From: Caldilineaceae bacterium
GTDB taxonomy: Bacteria; Chloroflexota; Anaerolineae; Caldilineales; Caldilineaceae
Assembly (NCBI GenBank): GCA_020846635.1
Contig: JADLDO010000020.1
Location: forward strand, 1 to 64,000
DNA: 64,000 nt
Direction of reading: 5' to 3'
Positions 8,215-18,515 of this stretch are shown piece by piece (position 1 is the stretch's first letter; each line of letters opens with the position of its first letter). The notes beneath the pieces are model-generated. The model had not been told where the DNA came from and searched no databases. It worked only from the letters and a program-made list of their open reading frames with translations. Position numbers and translations under genes: made by a program.

Positions 8215-9489
8215 CTAGTAGACTTTGGCGAAGGTGCCATTGGCGAGGTCTACCCCTGGCATGCCTAGCCCCTGTGCTTCTAGCCCGGTCAGTTCGCTGC
8301 GGAAGATGGCCCCGCCCTTCATCACCACTTGGATATTACGCAGGTCGCGGATCTGTTGGTCGGGCTTGCCGTCGATGACAAGCAGGTCAGCTTGCATCCC
8401 CGCTGCCAGCGTACCAGTGGTGCTTTCAATACCGCAGATTTTGGCGGATTGCGAGGTGGCGGCGGCGAGGGCCTGCAATTCGGTCAGCCCCGCCTCGACC
8501 AGCAGTTCTGCCTCACGGATGGTGGCGACAGTGCCATCGACCGGGTCGCTGGGCAGGAGGTCGGTGCCGGTGCCGATGGTGACACCGGCGGCGATGGCGC
8601 GGCGAATGGAGGCGAGGTGTTCTGCTGCGGCGGCTTTGGCCTTGCTCAGCATCCACTCCTGCACACCATGACGGCGCATATAGTCTAGCTCTTGGGTGAC
8701 ACAGAGGGTGGGAACCAGATAGGTTCCGGCCTCGGCCATCATCTGCGCCGCTTCCTCGTCAAACTGGTAGCCATGCTCGATACAATCCACGCCCAACCGC
8801 ACACAATCCTTGATGGGGTTATTGCCCCCTGTATGCGAGGCGACGATCTTGTGGGCGGCGTGGGCGGTTTCCACCACGGCGCTCACTTCGTCGTCGGTCA
8901 TCTGCTTGTCGGCAGGTTTCTCATCTTTTGTGCCGATGCCGCCGGTTAGGCAGACCTTGAGCAGATCTGCGCCTGCGCGCAATTGCTCGCGTGCCAGTTG
9001 GCGGAATCCTGCCACGCCATCTGCTTCCAAGCAGCCAATGGAGTTGTGACCGTGGCCGCCTGTGGCGATCATGGCATGGCCTGCGGAGAGGATGCGCGGC
9101 CCTGCTAGCACCCCTTTATTGATGGCGTTGCGCACGTCGATGTCGGTGAAATGGGCTTCGCCGACACAGCGGATGGTGGTTGTGCCGGTGTCGATGGCTT
9201 CCAGCGCGCGGCGATAGACGAGCATGGTGCGATAGCCGTGGGTGAACTGGTCAATGCGCCGTTCGGTAAAGGGCAGGCGCAGCGCGAGGTGGACATGGAC
9301 GTTAAAGAGACCGGGCATGACCGTCTTGCCCGCAACATCGACTACGCGGTCGCCGCTGCCAGGCTGAGGGGCTTGTGCTGCCGCGCCTGCGTAGGCGATT
9401 GACGTGTCGTTAATGATGACGGTGGCATCTTCCACCGCCGGCGCGCCTGTGCCATCGACCACGCGGGCGTTGGTCAAAAAGGTTTGCAT
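8215..9489 (-). CDS. Amidohydrolase (imidazolonepropionase/prolidase-like)
   Basis: A 424-residue metal-dependent amidohydrolase of the COG1228 type, which includes imidazolonepropionase and Xaa-Pro dipeptidase-like enzymes. An N-terminal composite beta sandwich ends in GKTVMPGLFNVHVHL (metal HxH near residue 62). ASHTGGN and IEHGYQF supply the further histidines, and IGTGTDLLP supplies the aspartate. The ATG at 9489 has AAGGAGAA about 7 bases upstream. The frame stays open upstream but that stretch is antisense shadow of the permease gene. It follows the DppC-like permease by 32 bases, so its substrate is probably what the transporter brings in. Confidence 0.88.
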   Translation of the reverse strand: MQTFLTNARVVDGTGAPAVEDATVIINDTSIAYAGAAAQAPQPGSGDRVVDVAGKTVMPGLFNVHVHLALRLPFTERRIDQFTHGYRTMLVYRRALEAIDTGTTTIRCVGEAHFTDIDVRNAINKGVLAGPRILSAGHAMIATGGHGHNSIGCLEADGVAGFRQLAREQLRAGADLLKVCLTGGIGTKDEKPADKQMTDDEVSAVVETAHAAHKIVASHTGGNNPIKDCVRLGVDCIEHGYQFDEEAAQMMAEAGTYLVPTLCVTQELDYMRRHGVQEWMLSKAKAAAAEHLASIRRAIAAGVTIGTGTDLLPSDPVDGTVATIREAELLVEAGLTELQALAAATSQSAKICGIESTTGTLAAGMQADLLVIDGKPDQQIRDLRNIQVVMKGGAIFRSELTGLEAQGLGMPGVDLANGTFAKVY

Positions 9490-9521
9490 GAAGTTCTCCT
9501 TAAAATAACTGCTTGAAATCA

Positions 9522-10367
9522 CTAATCTTTGCGACGGCTTAGGCCATCGCCCATGAGATTGCCGCCGATGACAAAGAGGGCGATGGCAACCCCTGGGAAA
9601 ACGGCGTTCCACCAGGCGATGCTCATAATGCTGCGCGCTTCGCTGACCATGCTGCCCCAGGCGGGGGTGGGGGGCTGCACGCCGAGGCCGAGAAAGCTGA
9701 GTGATGCCTCGTTGAGGATCATGGCAGACATGTTGACGGTGGCAATGACTGCCAGCGGCGGCAGCACCGAGGGCAGCAGATGCCGCCAGATCATGCGCCC
9801 GGTTCCCACGCCGATGGCACGCGCGGCCAGCATGAATTCCTGGTTGCGGAGGCTTAAGGTTGCGCCGCGGCTGACACGGGCATACTGTACCCAACTGACC
9901 AGGCCAAGCACGATGATGAGATTGGTCAGGCTTTGGCCCATGGCGGCGATGATGGCGATGGCAAGAAAGACGGGCGGAAAGGAAAGCTGAATGTCCATGA
10001 GCCGGGTCAGGAGGCGATCCACACCCCCGCCGAAGTAGCCGGCGATCATGCCCAGGGTAATGCCGATGGCCCCGCCGATCAGCACAGAAAAGAGGCCCAC
10101 TGCCGCGGAGACGCGCGCCCCAAACATGAGGCGTGAGAGCAGATCGCGGCCCAGCCGGTCGGTGCCGAGCAAATAGGCCGGGTCGCTGCCCTCCATCCAG
10201 ACAGGGGGCAGCATGCCTTTGGTCAGGTTTTGCTGTGCATAGTCGTGGGGGCTGAGCCATTTGGCAAAGATGGCGACAAAGATGATCCCCAGGATGAGGA
10301 TGAGTCCTACCCAAAATTGAGCAGGACGCCGCGTCCATTGGCGGCGGTTCTCGTTTTGTTTGAACAT
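9522..10367 (-). CDS. Peptide-type ABC transporter permease (DppC-like)
   Basis: A 281-residue inner-membrane permease of the OppC/DppC family. The N-terminal part shows one hydrophobic segment after a basic tail, then DYAQQNLTKGMLPP and LLGTDRLGRDLLSRL, which are typical. The cytoplasmic EAA loop reads AARAIGVGTGRMIWRHLLP, where the ATPase subunits would dock. It starts 6 bases after the DppB-like gene. No ATPase genes lie in the cluster or elsewhere in the window. Confidence 0.92.
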   Translation of the reverse strand: MFKQNENRRQWTRRPAQFWVGLILILGIIFVAIFAKWLSPHDYAQQNLTKGMLPPVWMEGSDPAYLLGTDRLGRDLLSRLMFGARVSAAVGLFSVLIGGAIGITLGMIAGYFGGGVDRLLTRLMDIQLSFPPVFLAIAIIAAMGQSLTNLIIVLGLVSWVQYARVSRGATLSLRNQEFMLAARAIGVGTGRMIWRHLLPSVLPPLAVIATVNMSAMILNEASLSFLGLGVQPPTPAWGSMVSEARSIMSIAWWNAVFPGVAIALFVIGGNLMGDGLSRRKD

Positions 10368-10373
10368 TATGGT

Positions 10374-11294
10374 TTAGGAGTCATGGCTGATGCGCGGGTC
10401 GAGGCGGCTGTAGAGCAGATCGACGGCAAGATTGATCAGAACGAAACCCAGGCCGATCACCAACACCACAGCGCGCACCAGCGGTAGGTCACGATTCTGG
10501 ATGCCCTGGAGCATCAGCCAGCCGACGCCAGGCCAGGCAAAGACCGATTCGACCACGACTGAACCCCCCAGGAGCGCGCCCAATTGCAGCCCCAAGACAG
10601 TTACCGTGGGGATCATGGTGTTGCGCAGGGCATGACGATAGAGAACGATCTGCTCGCGCAAGCCTTTGGCGCGGGCGGTACGGATATAGTCGCGCTGCAT
10701 GACATCGATCAGCGTAGAGCGTACCAAGCGCGAGAGCAGGCCAATGCTGTAGATCGAGAGGGTAATGCCGGGCATGAGGATATGCTGCCAGGAGGCCGCG
10801 CCCGACGAAGGCAGCCAGCGCAGTTTGTCTGCAAAGATCAGAATCAGCAAAATACCCAGCCAAAAGGAAGGAATACTGATGCCGATAAAGGTTAGCAGCG
10901 ACACCACCCAATCGACAGCGCTGTTGGGATGGCTTCCGGCCCACAGCCCCAGGGGAATCCCAACCAGGATGGTGAGGACGAGTGAGAAGAGCGCCAAGCG
11001 GAGGGTGGCGGGCAGTTTGTCCATGACCATCTTCAGCGCAGGTTGGTCATAGCGAAAGGAATCGCCCATATCGCCTTGCAGCGCTTTGACGAGAAAATTC
11101 CAATATTGGACGATCAGCGGTTGATCTAGTCCATAGAGAACACGGATACGCTCCACATCCTCCGGTTTGGCATCGAGCGGAGCCAGGAGCCGGACAGGAT
11201 CGCCGGAGAGATAGATGAGCAAGAAGACGAGGATGCTGACCGCCAGCAGCACCCAAAAAAGATGTTCGAGGCGACGCAGAAGAAATTGGGACAT
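10374..11294 (-). CDS. Peptide-type ABC transporter permease (DppB-like)
   Basis: A 306-residue permease of the OppB/DppB family, partner of the DppC-like protein encoded 6 bases downstream. Features include the first helix after MSQFLLRRLEH, the periplasmic YGLDQPLIVQYWNFL segment, and an EAA loop (TARAKGLREQIVLYRHALRN) for ATPase contact. No strong ribosome site precedes the ATG at 11294. One of the dispersed palindromes lies 63 bases upstream, between this gene and that of the binding protein. Confidence 0.92.
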   Translation of the reverse strand: MSQFLLRRLEHLFWVLLAVSILVFLLIYLSGDPVRLLAPLDAKPEDVERIRVLYGLDQPLIVQYWNFLVKALQGDMGDSFRYDQPALKMVMDKLPATLRLALFSLVLTILVGIPLGLWAGSHPNSAVDWVVSLLTFIGISIPSFWLGILLILIFADKLRWLPSSGAASWQHILMPGITLSIYSIGLLSRLVRSTLIDVMQRDYIRTARAKGLREQIVLYRHALRNTMIPTVTVLGLQLGALLGGSVVVESVFAWPGVGWLMLQGIQNRDLPLVRAVVLVIGLGFVLINLAVDLLYSRLDPRISHDS

Positions 11295-11357
11295 GGATAA
11301 GCCAAAAAGCTAGTAGATTCGTGTATTGCGTATGTTCTTGCGCGTGATTTCGTCTAA

Positions 11358-11392
11358 ACCCTCCCGGAAGCTCTAGAAGTTTCCGGGAGGGT
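11358..11392. repeat. Dispersed GC-rich palindrome inside an operon
   Basis: ACCCTCCCGGAAGCT pairs with a slightly imperfect AGTTTCCGGGAGGGT. It starts 12 bases past the stop codon of the binding-protein gene and precedes the permease gene on the same strand, with no T run. Its place between transporter genes suggests control of relative mRNA amounts (3'-end protection) rather than full termination. That is inference. Confidence 0.8.
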
Positions 11393-11404
11393 GGTAGAGT
11401 TTGA

Positions 11405-13021
11405 CTAGGCGGCGAGATTCACGCCCAGCAGGTGGAGAACGCCATCGGGGTGCGGCTCCCAATCCTGCACTTCTTCACGCACGCCGGTTAGCCCGCGCGT
11501 GTTCCAGAGGAAGACCCACGGACATTCCTCATAGAGGATTTGGCCCATGCGCTTGTACATCTCGTTGCGCTCGCCTTCATCCAGAATGGTGACGGCATCG
11601 TCAATGATCTGGCTGACCTCATCATTGGAGTAGCCCTGCCACGCTGCGCCTTCGCGGCCCGCATGGAAATTGGTGCTGACACCGGCATCGAGAGGCACGC
11701 CCAACTGGAAGAAGAAGAAAGCGTCGTGTGTTTTGCCCAACACGCCTTCGACAAAGGGGCTCCAGTCCATGACCTCGACTGTTGTGCGTACCCCCACTTC
11801 CGTCCACATGCCGGCAATCGCTTCGCTGACGATGCGGTCATTCAGATAGCGACCATTGGGCGTGGTCAGGACGAGATCAAAGCCGTCGGGATAGCCTGCT
11901 TCCGCCAACAATTCACGAGCCTTGTCAGGGTCAAATGGGTAGGGCTGGAGGTCAGGATCGAAGCCGGAGAGACCAGGGCCAAGCGCGCCCGCCAAGCGGA
12001 CGGCGTTGCCTTGCATAATGGTGTTGATAAGCGTGTCGATGTCGCTTGCGTAGTTCATGGCTTGACGCACGCGCACATCTTTGAATGCCTCTACCTGGAG
12101 GATATTCAGTACGATACACTGTGAACTCAGGTTGAGGAACGACAAGACCTTTGTAGCCGGGTCGTCTTCGACTTCTTGCGCCTGCACCGGGTCTACGTTG
12201 GTGATGATGTGCGCCTGGCCGGTTTTGAGTTCGACGACGCGCGTCGTGCCTTCGGCGACAGGCCGCCAGACCAACCGCTGCAACTTGGGCTGCCCGCTAA
12301 AGTGGGGCTGTTCCGCTGCGTCCATCACCATGCGGTCGCCCGGTGTCCATTCCACAAATTGATAGGGGCCGCTGCCAATGGCCTGTTCGGCAGGGTCAAC
12401 CTCGCCGCTGGTGATGGCCTGGGGCATGATCTCACAGTATTCGCAGAAGACTTCCATGAGCAGCGCAAAAGGCCCGTCGGTATGAATATGGACGGTGAGC
12501 GGGTCAATGATCTCGACCTCTGTTACCTTCTCCAACTGTCCGGCATAGATGTTTTTGACGTTAGGGTCTTTGAAGCGGGCGATGCTGTCGCGCACATGGT
12601 CGCCGCTGAACTTTTCGCCATTGTGAAAATAGACTTCATCGCGCAGTTTGAGCTCCCAGGTTGTATCATCCAGCGTGCTCCAGGATTCGGCAAGCCAGGG
12701 GATCATCACCATGTCTGTGTCACGCTTGGCGATTGTGTCATACATGGCCCACATCATGCCTTTGGATGCGCCAGAAGTGGTCACATAGGGGTCGAGCGAT
12801 TCGGCGTCCACCCCCTGGACGAGAATTAACTCGCCCACAGGCCCCGCATCTCCTGCGCTGGTGGTCACTTCGGCGGCAGGCGCTGCGGGCGCACCAGGGG
12901 CCGCCGGGGTGCAGCCCCAGAGCAGTCCTGTTGCCGCACCGGCCCCGATCAGACTCGATAGGTGGAGAAAACGACGGCGATCCATGTGGAATCCGACAGC
13001 GGTAGGGCGTTTCTTCTCCAT
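11405..13021 (-). CDS. ABC transporter substrate-binding lipoprotein (family 5)
   Basis: A 538-residue extracytoplasmic solute-binding protein of family 5 (OppA/DppA type), which binds peptides, nickel complexes and related ligands. The N terminus has a twin-arginine motif (DRRRFLHLSS, Arg15-Arg16) followed by a lipobox ending at Cys37 (LLWGC), so it is probably Tat-exported and lipid-anchored. A proline/alanine linker follows. The body has family features such as LAESWSTLDDTTWELKLRDE and YPFDPDKARELLAEAGYP. GAGGAG precedes the ATG at 13021. It is upstream of two permease genes and an amidohydrolase on the same strand. The ligand is unknown. Confidence 0.93.
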   Translation of the reverse strand: MEKKRPTAVGFHMDRRRFLHLSSLIGAGAATGLLWGCTPAAPGAPAAPAAEVTTSAGDAGPVGELILVQGVDAESLDPYVTTSGASKGMMWAMYDTIAKRDTDMVMIPWLAESWSTLDDTTWELKLRDEVYFHNGEKFSGDHVRDSIARFKDPNVKNIYAGQLEKVTEVEIIDPLTVHIHTDGPFALLMEVFCEYCEIMPQAITSGEVDPAEQAIGSGPYQFVEWTPGDRMVMDAAEQPHFSGQPKLQRLVWRPVAEGTTRVVELKTGQAHIITNVDPVQAQEVEDDPATKVLSFLNLSSQCIVLNILQVEAFKDVRVRQAMNYASDIDTLINTIMQGNAVRLAGALGPGLSGFDPDLQPYPFDPDKARELLAEAGYPDGFDLVLTTPNGRYLNDRIVSEAIAGMWTEVGVRTTVEVMDWSPFVEGVLGKTHDAFFFFQLGVPLDAGVSTNFHAGREGAAWQGYSNDEVSQIIDDAVTILDEGERNEMYKRMGQILYEECPWVFLWNTRGLTGVREEVQDWEPHPDGVLHLLGVNLAA

Positions 13022-13162
13022 ACGTGGCTCCTCATTTTTGATAGATAGAATTTCATGCAGCGAGTTTATAACACAAACAGGCGGTGACTGCTACTCTGTC
13101 AAGGCGCAGCGATGGGTGTTGCGCTTGCAGAAGGTGGCAGTCATCCTGGAGTGATTGCGCTC

Positions 13163-14170
13163 TTAGGTGTGCATTCCCAGACTGGGCAGCACCTTTTCAC
13201 CTAAGAGCCGCAGCCCTTCTTGGGGGGTCAGGCCGTGGGGCGTGCCAAACTCGACGCGGGCAGCGCCCTGGGCAAAGAGCGCTGCGGCGTGCTCGGCAAC
13301 TTCGTCGGGTGTCCCGGCAAAGGCAAAGCGGTAGAGCAGGTCATCGGAGATGAGGCCCGCGGCTTCGTCATAGGCATAGCGGTCTGCGGCGGCACGAATA
13401 CGCGCCAGCAACTCCGGGTCAAGTTGCAGACTAGGGTCGAGACTGGCGACGACGGGCAGATAAAGCGCGACCTCGCGGCGCGCATGGTCACGCGCCTGCT
13501 TGCCATCCACATCCACGACCGTCACCGCGCCGACGACAATGCCCACTTCGCTGCCTGCGCGGCCCACCGCTGCTGCCGCGTCGTCAATGATCTGGCGATA
13601 GGGCGGTACAACATCCGGGTTGGCGGATCCCCCGATTTTGACTTCGGTGATCTCGCGGATGCAGGCTTGGATGGTCTTTGTCCCCCAACTGCCTAACAAA
13701 AAGGGAATGCCGGCGCGCTCGATCTCCCAGCGCAGCACATCACCCCCGGCGATGGGGAATATCTTACCCGCATAGGGGGCCGGGTCGCGGCGCAGCAGAT
13801 GGCGCACAGCTTCCATTGCTTCACGCAGTGCTGTGACCGGCTGTTGGGGGCGCAATCCCACATAGTCGAGCCAACTGCCGCGGGCGATGCCGAGATAGGT
13901 GCGCCCTGCTGCCACTTCATCGATCTGTGCGATTTGGCTGGCGATGTTCATAGGGTGGCAGGTGAATGGGTTGACCGCGGCGGGACCGATGCGCACGCGC
14001 CGGGTTGCGCGCGCAATCTCCAGCAGCGGCAGCCATGCGGGCTGGTAGAGCATATCGTTGTAAACCGTGACACCGTCAAAGCCATAGGCTTCGGCAGCCG
14101 CTGCTAGCGGGCCATATGCCTTAAGTGGCTTATCCGTTTGAAAGGCAATGCTAACTTCTGGTTGGCGCAC
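13163..14170 (-). CDS. LLM-class flavin/F420-dependent oxidoreductase
   Basis: A 335-residue bacterial-luciferase-like TIM barrel, a class that uses FMN or coenzyme F420 for hydride transfer or monooxygenation. The N-terminal half has GFDGVTVYNDMLYQPA, the sheet strand RVRIGPAAVNPFTCHP, and RTYLGIARGSWLD, which matches the glycine-rich cofactor region of methylene-tetrahydromethanopterin reductase-like members. The start is a GTG at 14170 with only a weak AGAAAG upstream. It lies upstream of the ABC block on the same strand, 141 bases before the binding-protein gene. Cofactor and substrate cannot be told. Confidence 0.85.
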   Translation of the reverse strand: MRQPEVSIAFQTDKPLKAYGPLAAAAEAYGFDGVTVYNDMLYQPAWLPLLEIARATRRVRIGPAAVNPFTCHPMNIASQIAQIDEVAAGRTYLGIARGSWLDYVGLRPQQPVTALREAMEAVRHLLRRDPAPYAGKIFPIAGGDVLRWEIERAGIPFLLGSWGTKTIQACIREITEVKIGGSANPDVVPPYRQIIDDAAAAVGRAGSEVGIVVGAVTVVDVDGKQARDHARREVALYLPVVASLDPSLQLDPELLARIRAAADRYAYDEAAGLISDDLLYRFAFAGTPDEVAEHAAALFAQGAARVEFGTPHGLTPQEGLRLLGEKVLPSLGMHT

Positions 14171-14829
14171 CAGTGTAATCTTTCTGGCCCCGATTTTGAG
14201 GGCTATTGGGTTGTGGCTGTGGTCAGTCTGATCTTCCGGCGCACCGTCGAGGATGGCGGGGCACCACTACCGGAGGCCGCACATGAACTACCATCAGATG
14301 AATTACCAAGAAGTATCAGGAGACTTTGTATAATCCGCGCCACGTTGCGTGTTGAATGCTTATTGTCGCATATAGGCTTATGCTGTGCCATTATAGCCAC
14401 GATGGCGTGCTTTCACAAGAGTCCGCTATGCAGGGCAGCACATTTTTCTTACTCGCCTGAAATGTAAGGAATACTATGCTATCATTACCTTGTGTGCATT
14501 TTGATAATAGATAACCCAAGTTGCTACCTTATCTTTTCGCTGCATCTTTTCACTGCCAGGAGAGCGGTCACTCTGTCATTCCGACGCAGGAGGAATGACA
14601 GAGTACGCGAACGCGCTAGGTATCTATACCTATGACGACGATTTTGACCATATCCGAGGAAGTACGATCAACCGGCTCGAACCTTAAATTCCCTCTCGTC
14701 CTTGCTATATGCCCTGCCATTGTCGTCCTGTCTGCCGTGTGCTACCATAGTATTCTGATAGCTGCTTAACCGAATAGCAACCAGAACTGTTCTGATTACC
14801 GAAGTGCCAGTCACGCAACCTTCTGGAAA
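14171..14829. other. Long intergenic region, divergent promoters presumed
   Basis: This 659-base gap separates a minus-strand and a plus-strand oxidoreductase gene. It holds one clear hairpin (14570-14604) and several A/T-rich stretches that could be promoters, such as TATAAT near 14326, but no pair with good spacing stood out. Short open frames here show no recognisable protein. Confidence 0.5.
14570..14604. repeat. Hairpin of the CTGTCATTCC type
   Basis: Two perfect 13-base arms, ACTCTGTCATTCC (14570-14582) and GGAATGACAGAGT (14592-14604), enclose a 9-base loop. A related hairpin with CTGTCATGCC arms lies at 34595-34638. No T run follows. It sits in a non-coding gap, not directly after a gene. 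Confidence 0.65.
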
Positions 14830-15948
14830 GTGAGTTTGTCGATGACAGTTCGCCCCGAAATGAATCCCGGTGGGCAAGATCAGCGCATTAAGATCGTGGT
14901 GTGGGATAAGGTCGGCAATGTCATGTGGGGCGTACGGACATGGGATGAATGGTCGCTGCGCGCCCAGAGTTATTTGCTGATGGAAGATGCCGATGCGCGT
15001 ACCCACGCTCCGAGCTTTGCTGACCTCTTCAAGGAGTACAGCGTTCATCTGCGCCATGTTGAAACCGTGGAAGAATTGGCGACCGAGATTGCGGATGCTG
15101 ATTTCCTGGTCGTGCATAAGAACAACGTGCCCCCAGAGGTGCTGCGACAGGGCGAGAAGCTGCGTCTGATTCAGCATTTGGGTTGGGATCATCGTGGAAT
15201 CCCCATCCAGACCGCGCGTGAAATGAGCGTGCCGGTGGCTGCCACGCCCCTGGTCAACTATTTAGCTGTGGCAGAACATGGTTGGGCGCTGATGCTAAGT
15301 TTGCTTAAGCGGCTGCCCGACCAGCGGCGCTATATGGATGAGCGCGCCTATTTTGCCCACGGTTGGGGCATGGTTCCAGGGGTGCGGTTGGTGCGTGGCT
15401 TGACGCTGGGGCTAGTGGGCTTTGGCGAGATTGCGCGGCCTTTGGCGCGCATGGCCGAAGCGTTTGGCATGGACTGTGTCTATTGGGACATCGAGAGCTT
15501 TCCCGAACTGGAAGCGCAGTACAAGGTGCGTTCTGTGACGTGGGAAGAACTCTTTAGCCTGTCGGACGTGGTCAGCGTGCAGTTGGCGCTGAACGAGCAG
15601 ACAGAAAATATCATCGGGGCCCATGAGTTTGGGCTGATGAAGCGCGATGCTCTTTTTATCAACACGGCGCGCGGTAAATTGGTGGATCATCGCGCATTGG
15701 TAGAGGCGCTTCGCTCGCATCGCATTGGCGGCGCAGGGCTGGATGTCTTTTATGATGAGCCGCTGCCCGCGGATGATCTTCTCCATGATCTGCATATGGA
15801 CCCGAGCTACAATGTCACGCTTACGCCGCATACGGCCTGGCAGGGGCATTGGACGCATATTTATGATTCGTTGGAAATTTGGTATAACATCCTTCATGTA
15901 CTGCGTGATGAACCAGTACAACACCTAGTAGGCGATTGGAACTTATGA
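14830..15948 (+). CDS. D-isomer-specific 2-hydroxyacid dehydrogenase
   Basis: A 372-residue NAD(P)-dependent dehydrogenase of the D-2-hydroxyacid family, interconverting 2-keto and 2-hydroxy acids. The Rossmann domain has GLVGFGEIARPLARMA. The catalytic arginine lies in INTARGKLVD, the glutamate in VFYDEPLP, and the histidine in LTPHTAW. The N terminus is longer than usual. The start is either GTG 14830 or ATG 14842, and neither has a strong ribosome site. The stop overlaps the ATG of the next gene (ATGA), so the two are translationally coupled. The linked luciferase-like gene suggests one catabolic pathway. Confidence 0.9.
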   Translation: MSLSMTVRPEMNPGGQDQRIKIVVWDKVGNVMWGVRTWDEWSLRAQSYLLMEDADARTHAPSFADLFKEYSVHLRHVETVEELATEIADADFLVVHKNNVPPEVLRQGEKLRLIQHLGWDHRGIPIQTAREMSVPVAATPLVNYLAVAEHGWALMLSLLKRLPDQRRYMDERAYFAHGWGMVPGVRLVRGLTLGLVGFGEIARPLARMAEAFGMDCVYWDIESFPELEAQYKVRSVTWEELFSLSDVVSVQLALNEQTENIIGAHEFGLMKRDALFINTARGKLVDHRALVEALRSHRIGGAGLDVFYDEPLPADDLLHDLHMDPSYNVTLTPHTAWQGHWTHIYDSLEIWYNILHVLRDEPVQHLVGDWNL

Positions 15949-17009
15949 GCCGTCCCATCTCTCGAATTCAATTTGGCTTCTGCCTGCCCATCTTTGCTGC
16001 TCCCGGCGCGCGCTTCTTTCGTACGCCCAATTATCCACAACTAGACCCATTGACCACGCTCAAGATGGGCCAAGCCGCCGACGCATTAGGCTATGATTCG
16101 CTTTGGGTTGCGGATCATTTGATGTTGGGGCGAGACGAGGCGATCATGGAGGGTTGGACGACGCTGGCCGCGCTGGCAGGATCGACCCAGCGGGCGCGGC
16201 TAGGGATGATCCACCAGGGGCATTTTTTCCGCAATCCCGCGCTGGTCGCCAAGATGACAAGCACGCTCGATCATATCAGCCAGGGGCGCTTTATTTACTT
16301 TGTGGATGCCGGCTATGGGCAGCGCGAACATGCGGCGTATGGTCTGCATTATCCAGAGACGATGGAAGAGCGCATGGCGGAAGTCGTGGACGGCTTGGAA
16401 CTGACGCTGGCGCTTTGGGGCGCAGACAAGCCGCTCACCCACCAGGGCAAGTACTTCCAGGTGACGGATGCAGTCAATATGCCGCTGCCTGTGCAGCAGC
16501 CCCATCCGCCCGTCTGGTTTGGCGAGGCACATCCCTCTGTGCTGGCTGCCTGTGCGCGCTATGGCAACGGCTGGAACACTGTGCCGGTTGGTCTTGCGGA
16601 GGTCACGCGGCGGCTGGAACTGCTGGCGGAGGCATGTGAAGCCGAGGGGCGTTCGATTGACGAGTTGGAACGCAGCCTGGAGACACAAATCCTGATTGCC
16701 CCCGATGTTGCGGCATTGCGGGCAACCTTGCAGCAGATCATCAGCCTAGACCCGGCGGGGGGTAAATTGCCCGACGGACTCGATAGTTTTCTATCGGGCG
16801 CAAGCGATACGCTGCCGCAGAGTGTCAAGAAAACGTGGATTGTGGGCACGCCCGTTGAGGTGGCAGCACAACTGCAAAGCTATATTGACCTGGGTATCAC
16901 CCATTTTCTCTTTTGGTTTATGGATGCACCCAACTCTGCCGGGCTGGAACTCTTTGCTCGCGAGGTTGCCCCGCGATTTCAGGCTCAAAAGGCTATCAAT
17001 AGCTTATAA
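15945..17009 (+). CDS. LLM-class flavin-dependent oxidoreductase
   Basis: A 354-residue luciferase-like monooxygenase or F420-type oxidoreductase, paralogous in fold to the gene at 13163-14170. It has GFCLPIFAAP at the N terminus, ALGYDSLWVADHLM, and the GRFIYFVDAGYGQREHAAYG stretch where the flavin phosphate usually binds. The ATG at 15945 overlaps the stop of the hydroxyacid dehydrogenase by the sequence ATGA. An in-frame TTG at 15936 is less likely. Substrate unknown. Confidence 0.88.
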   Translation: MSRPISRIQFGFCLPIFAAPGARFFRTPNYPQLDPLTTLKMGQAADALGYDSLWVADHLMLGRDEAIMEGWTTLAALAGSTQRARLGMIHQGHFFRNPALVAKMTSTLDHISQGRFIYFVDAGYGQREHAAYGLHYPETMEERMAEVVDGLELTLALWGADKPLTHQGKYFQVTDAVNMPLPVQQPHPPVWFGEAHPSVLAACARYGNGWNTVPVGLAEVTRRLELLAEACEAEGRSIDELERSLETQILIAPDVAALRATLQQIISLDPAGGKLPDGLDSFLSGASDTLPQSVKKTWIVGTPVEVAAQLQSYIDLGITHFLFWFMDAPNSAGLELFAREVAPRFQAQKAINSL

Positions 17010-17831
<822 letters not shown>

Positions 17832-17915
17832 GCGAGACATTGGCTTTTGCGGGAAACTTCCAGTCGCATGATCTCCGGGCATGGTTCAGCGCATGCGCGC
17901 AAAAAGGAACATGAC

Positions 17916-18449
17916 ATGGGCATAAAACTGGTTTCGCACTATCATAATAGAACGAGTAATAGAGCGAGCATGCTCGCTCTCCTTGTGATCGTTGGCACCC
18001 TCATGCTCTCGGCGTGTACTCCAGAGGCGGCGTCCCGCTGGGCCACGATCCAGGAGGCCAGTGAGGGACAGCGCGCCACTGCGCAAGAGGCAGTGGCGGG
18101 GGGCGAGTTCAATAAGTTCTTTCCAGAGTCTCGCGGCGCATTTGAGGTCGTCTACACACAAGAAAAGATCGGCTTTGCTGAGGCAAATTTGAAGGAGGAT
18201 GGTGACGACGTCGCCACCCTTGCCATTTTCGACACCGTAAGCAATCCGGCAGCCGCCGACAAATATGCGGAGAGCCGTGAGGAATTGGAAGGGTATCCGC
18301 TCGTTGCTGTGGGCAGCAACACCAACGCCATCTTGGTTGCGGATCGATTCCAGGTTCAAGTGCGGTCGAGGAGCGATGAGTTTACCGAAGATGATCGCAA
18401 GGAGTGGCTGGCAGCATTTGATTTGGATGGATTGGCTGCACTGAAGTAG
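17916..18449 (+). CDS. Small lipoprotein of unknown function
   Basis: A 177-residue exported protein. A basic, histidine-containing start and a hydrophobic stretch (MLALLVIVGTLMLSAC) end in a lipobox cysteine, so it should be membrane-anchored on the outside. The mature part is mostly charged and alpha/beta in pattern, with no family I recognise. The ATG at 17916 has AAAAAGGAAC 5-6 bases upstream. An in-frame start at 17847 would put a charged tail ahead of the signal peptide. It follows the channel gene by 84 bases and precedes another unknown gene on the same strand. Confidence 0.75.
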   Translation: MGIKLVSHYHNRTSNRASMLALLVIVGTLMLSACTPEAASRWATIQEASEGQRATAQEAVAGGEFNKFFPESRGAFEVVYTQEKIGFAEANLKEDGDDVATLAIFDTVSNPAAADKYAESREELEGYPLVAVGSNTNAILVADRFQVQVRSRSDEFTEDDRKEWLAAFDLDGLAALK

Positions 18450-18515
18450 GCGCAGGATATTCAGGCGATTCGCTCGACTAGCGCAGTTGTGGAAAGGCTA
18501 TGGGAGGAACAAGCT

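Noticed and set aside
9490-10338. Upstream extension of the amidohydrolase frame through the DppC-like gene
   Set aside because: The amidohydrolase fold begins at the ATG at 9489 with a clear ribosome site. The extension reads out of frame through the permease.
14138-14467. 109-codon frame in the long intergenic gap
   Set aside because: It overlaps the start of the minus-strand oxidoreductase, has no ribosome site and no recognisable sequence.
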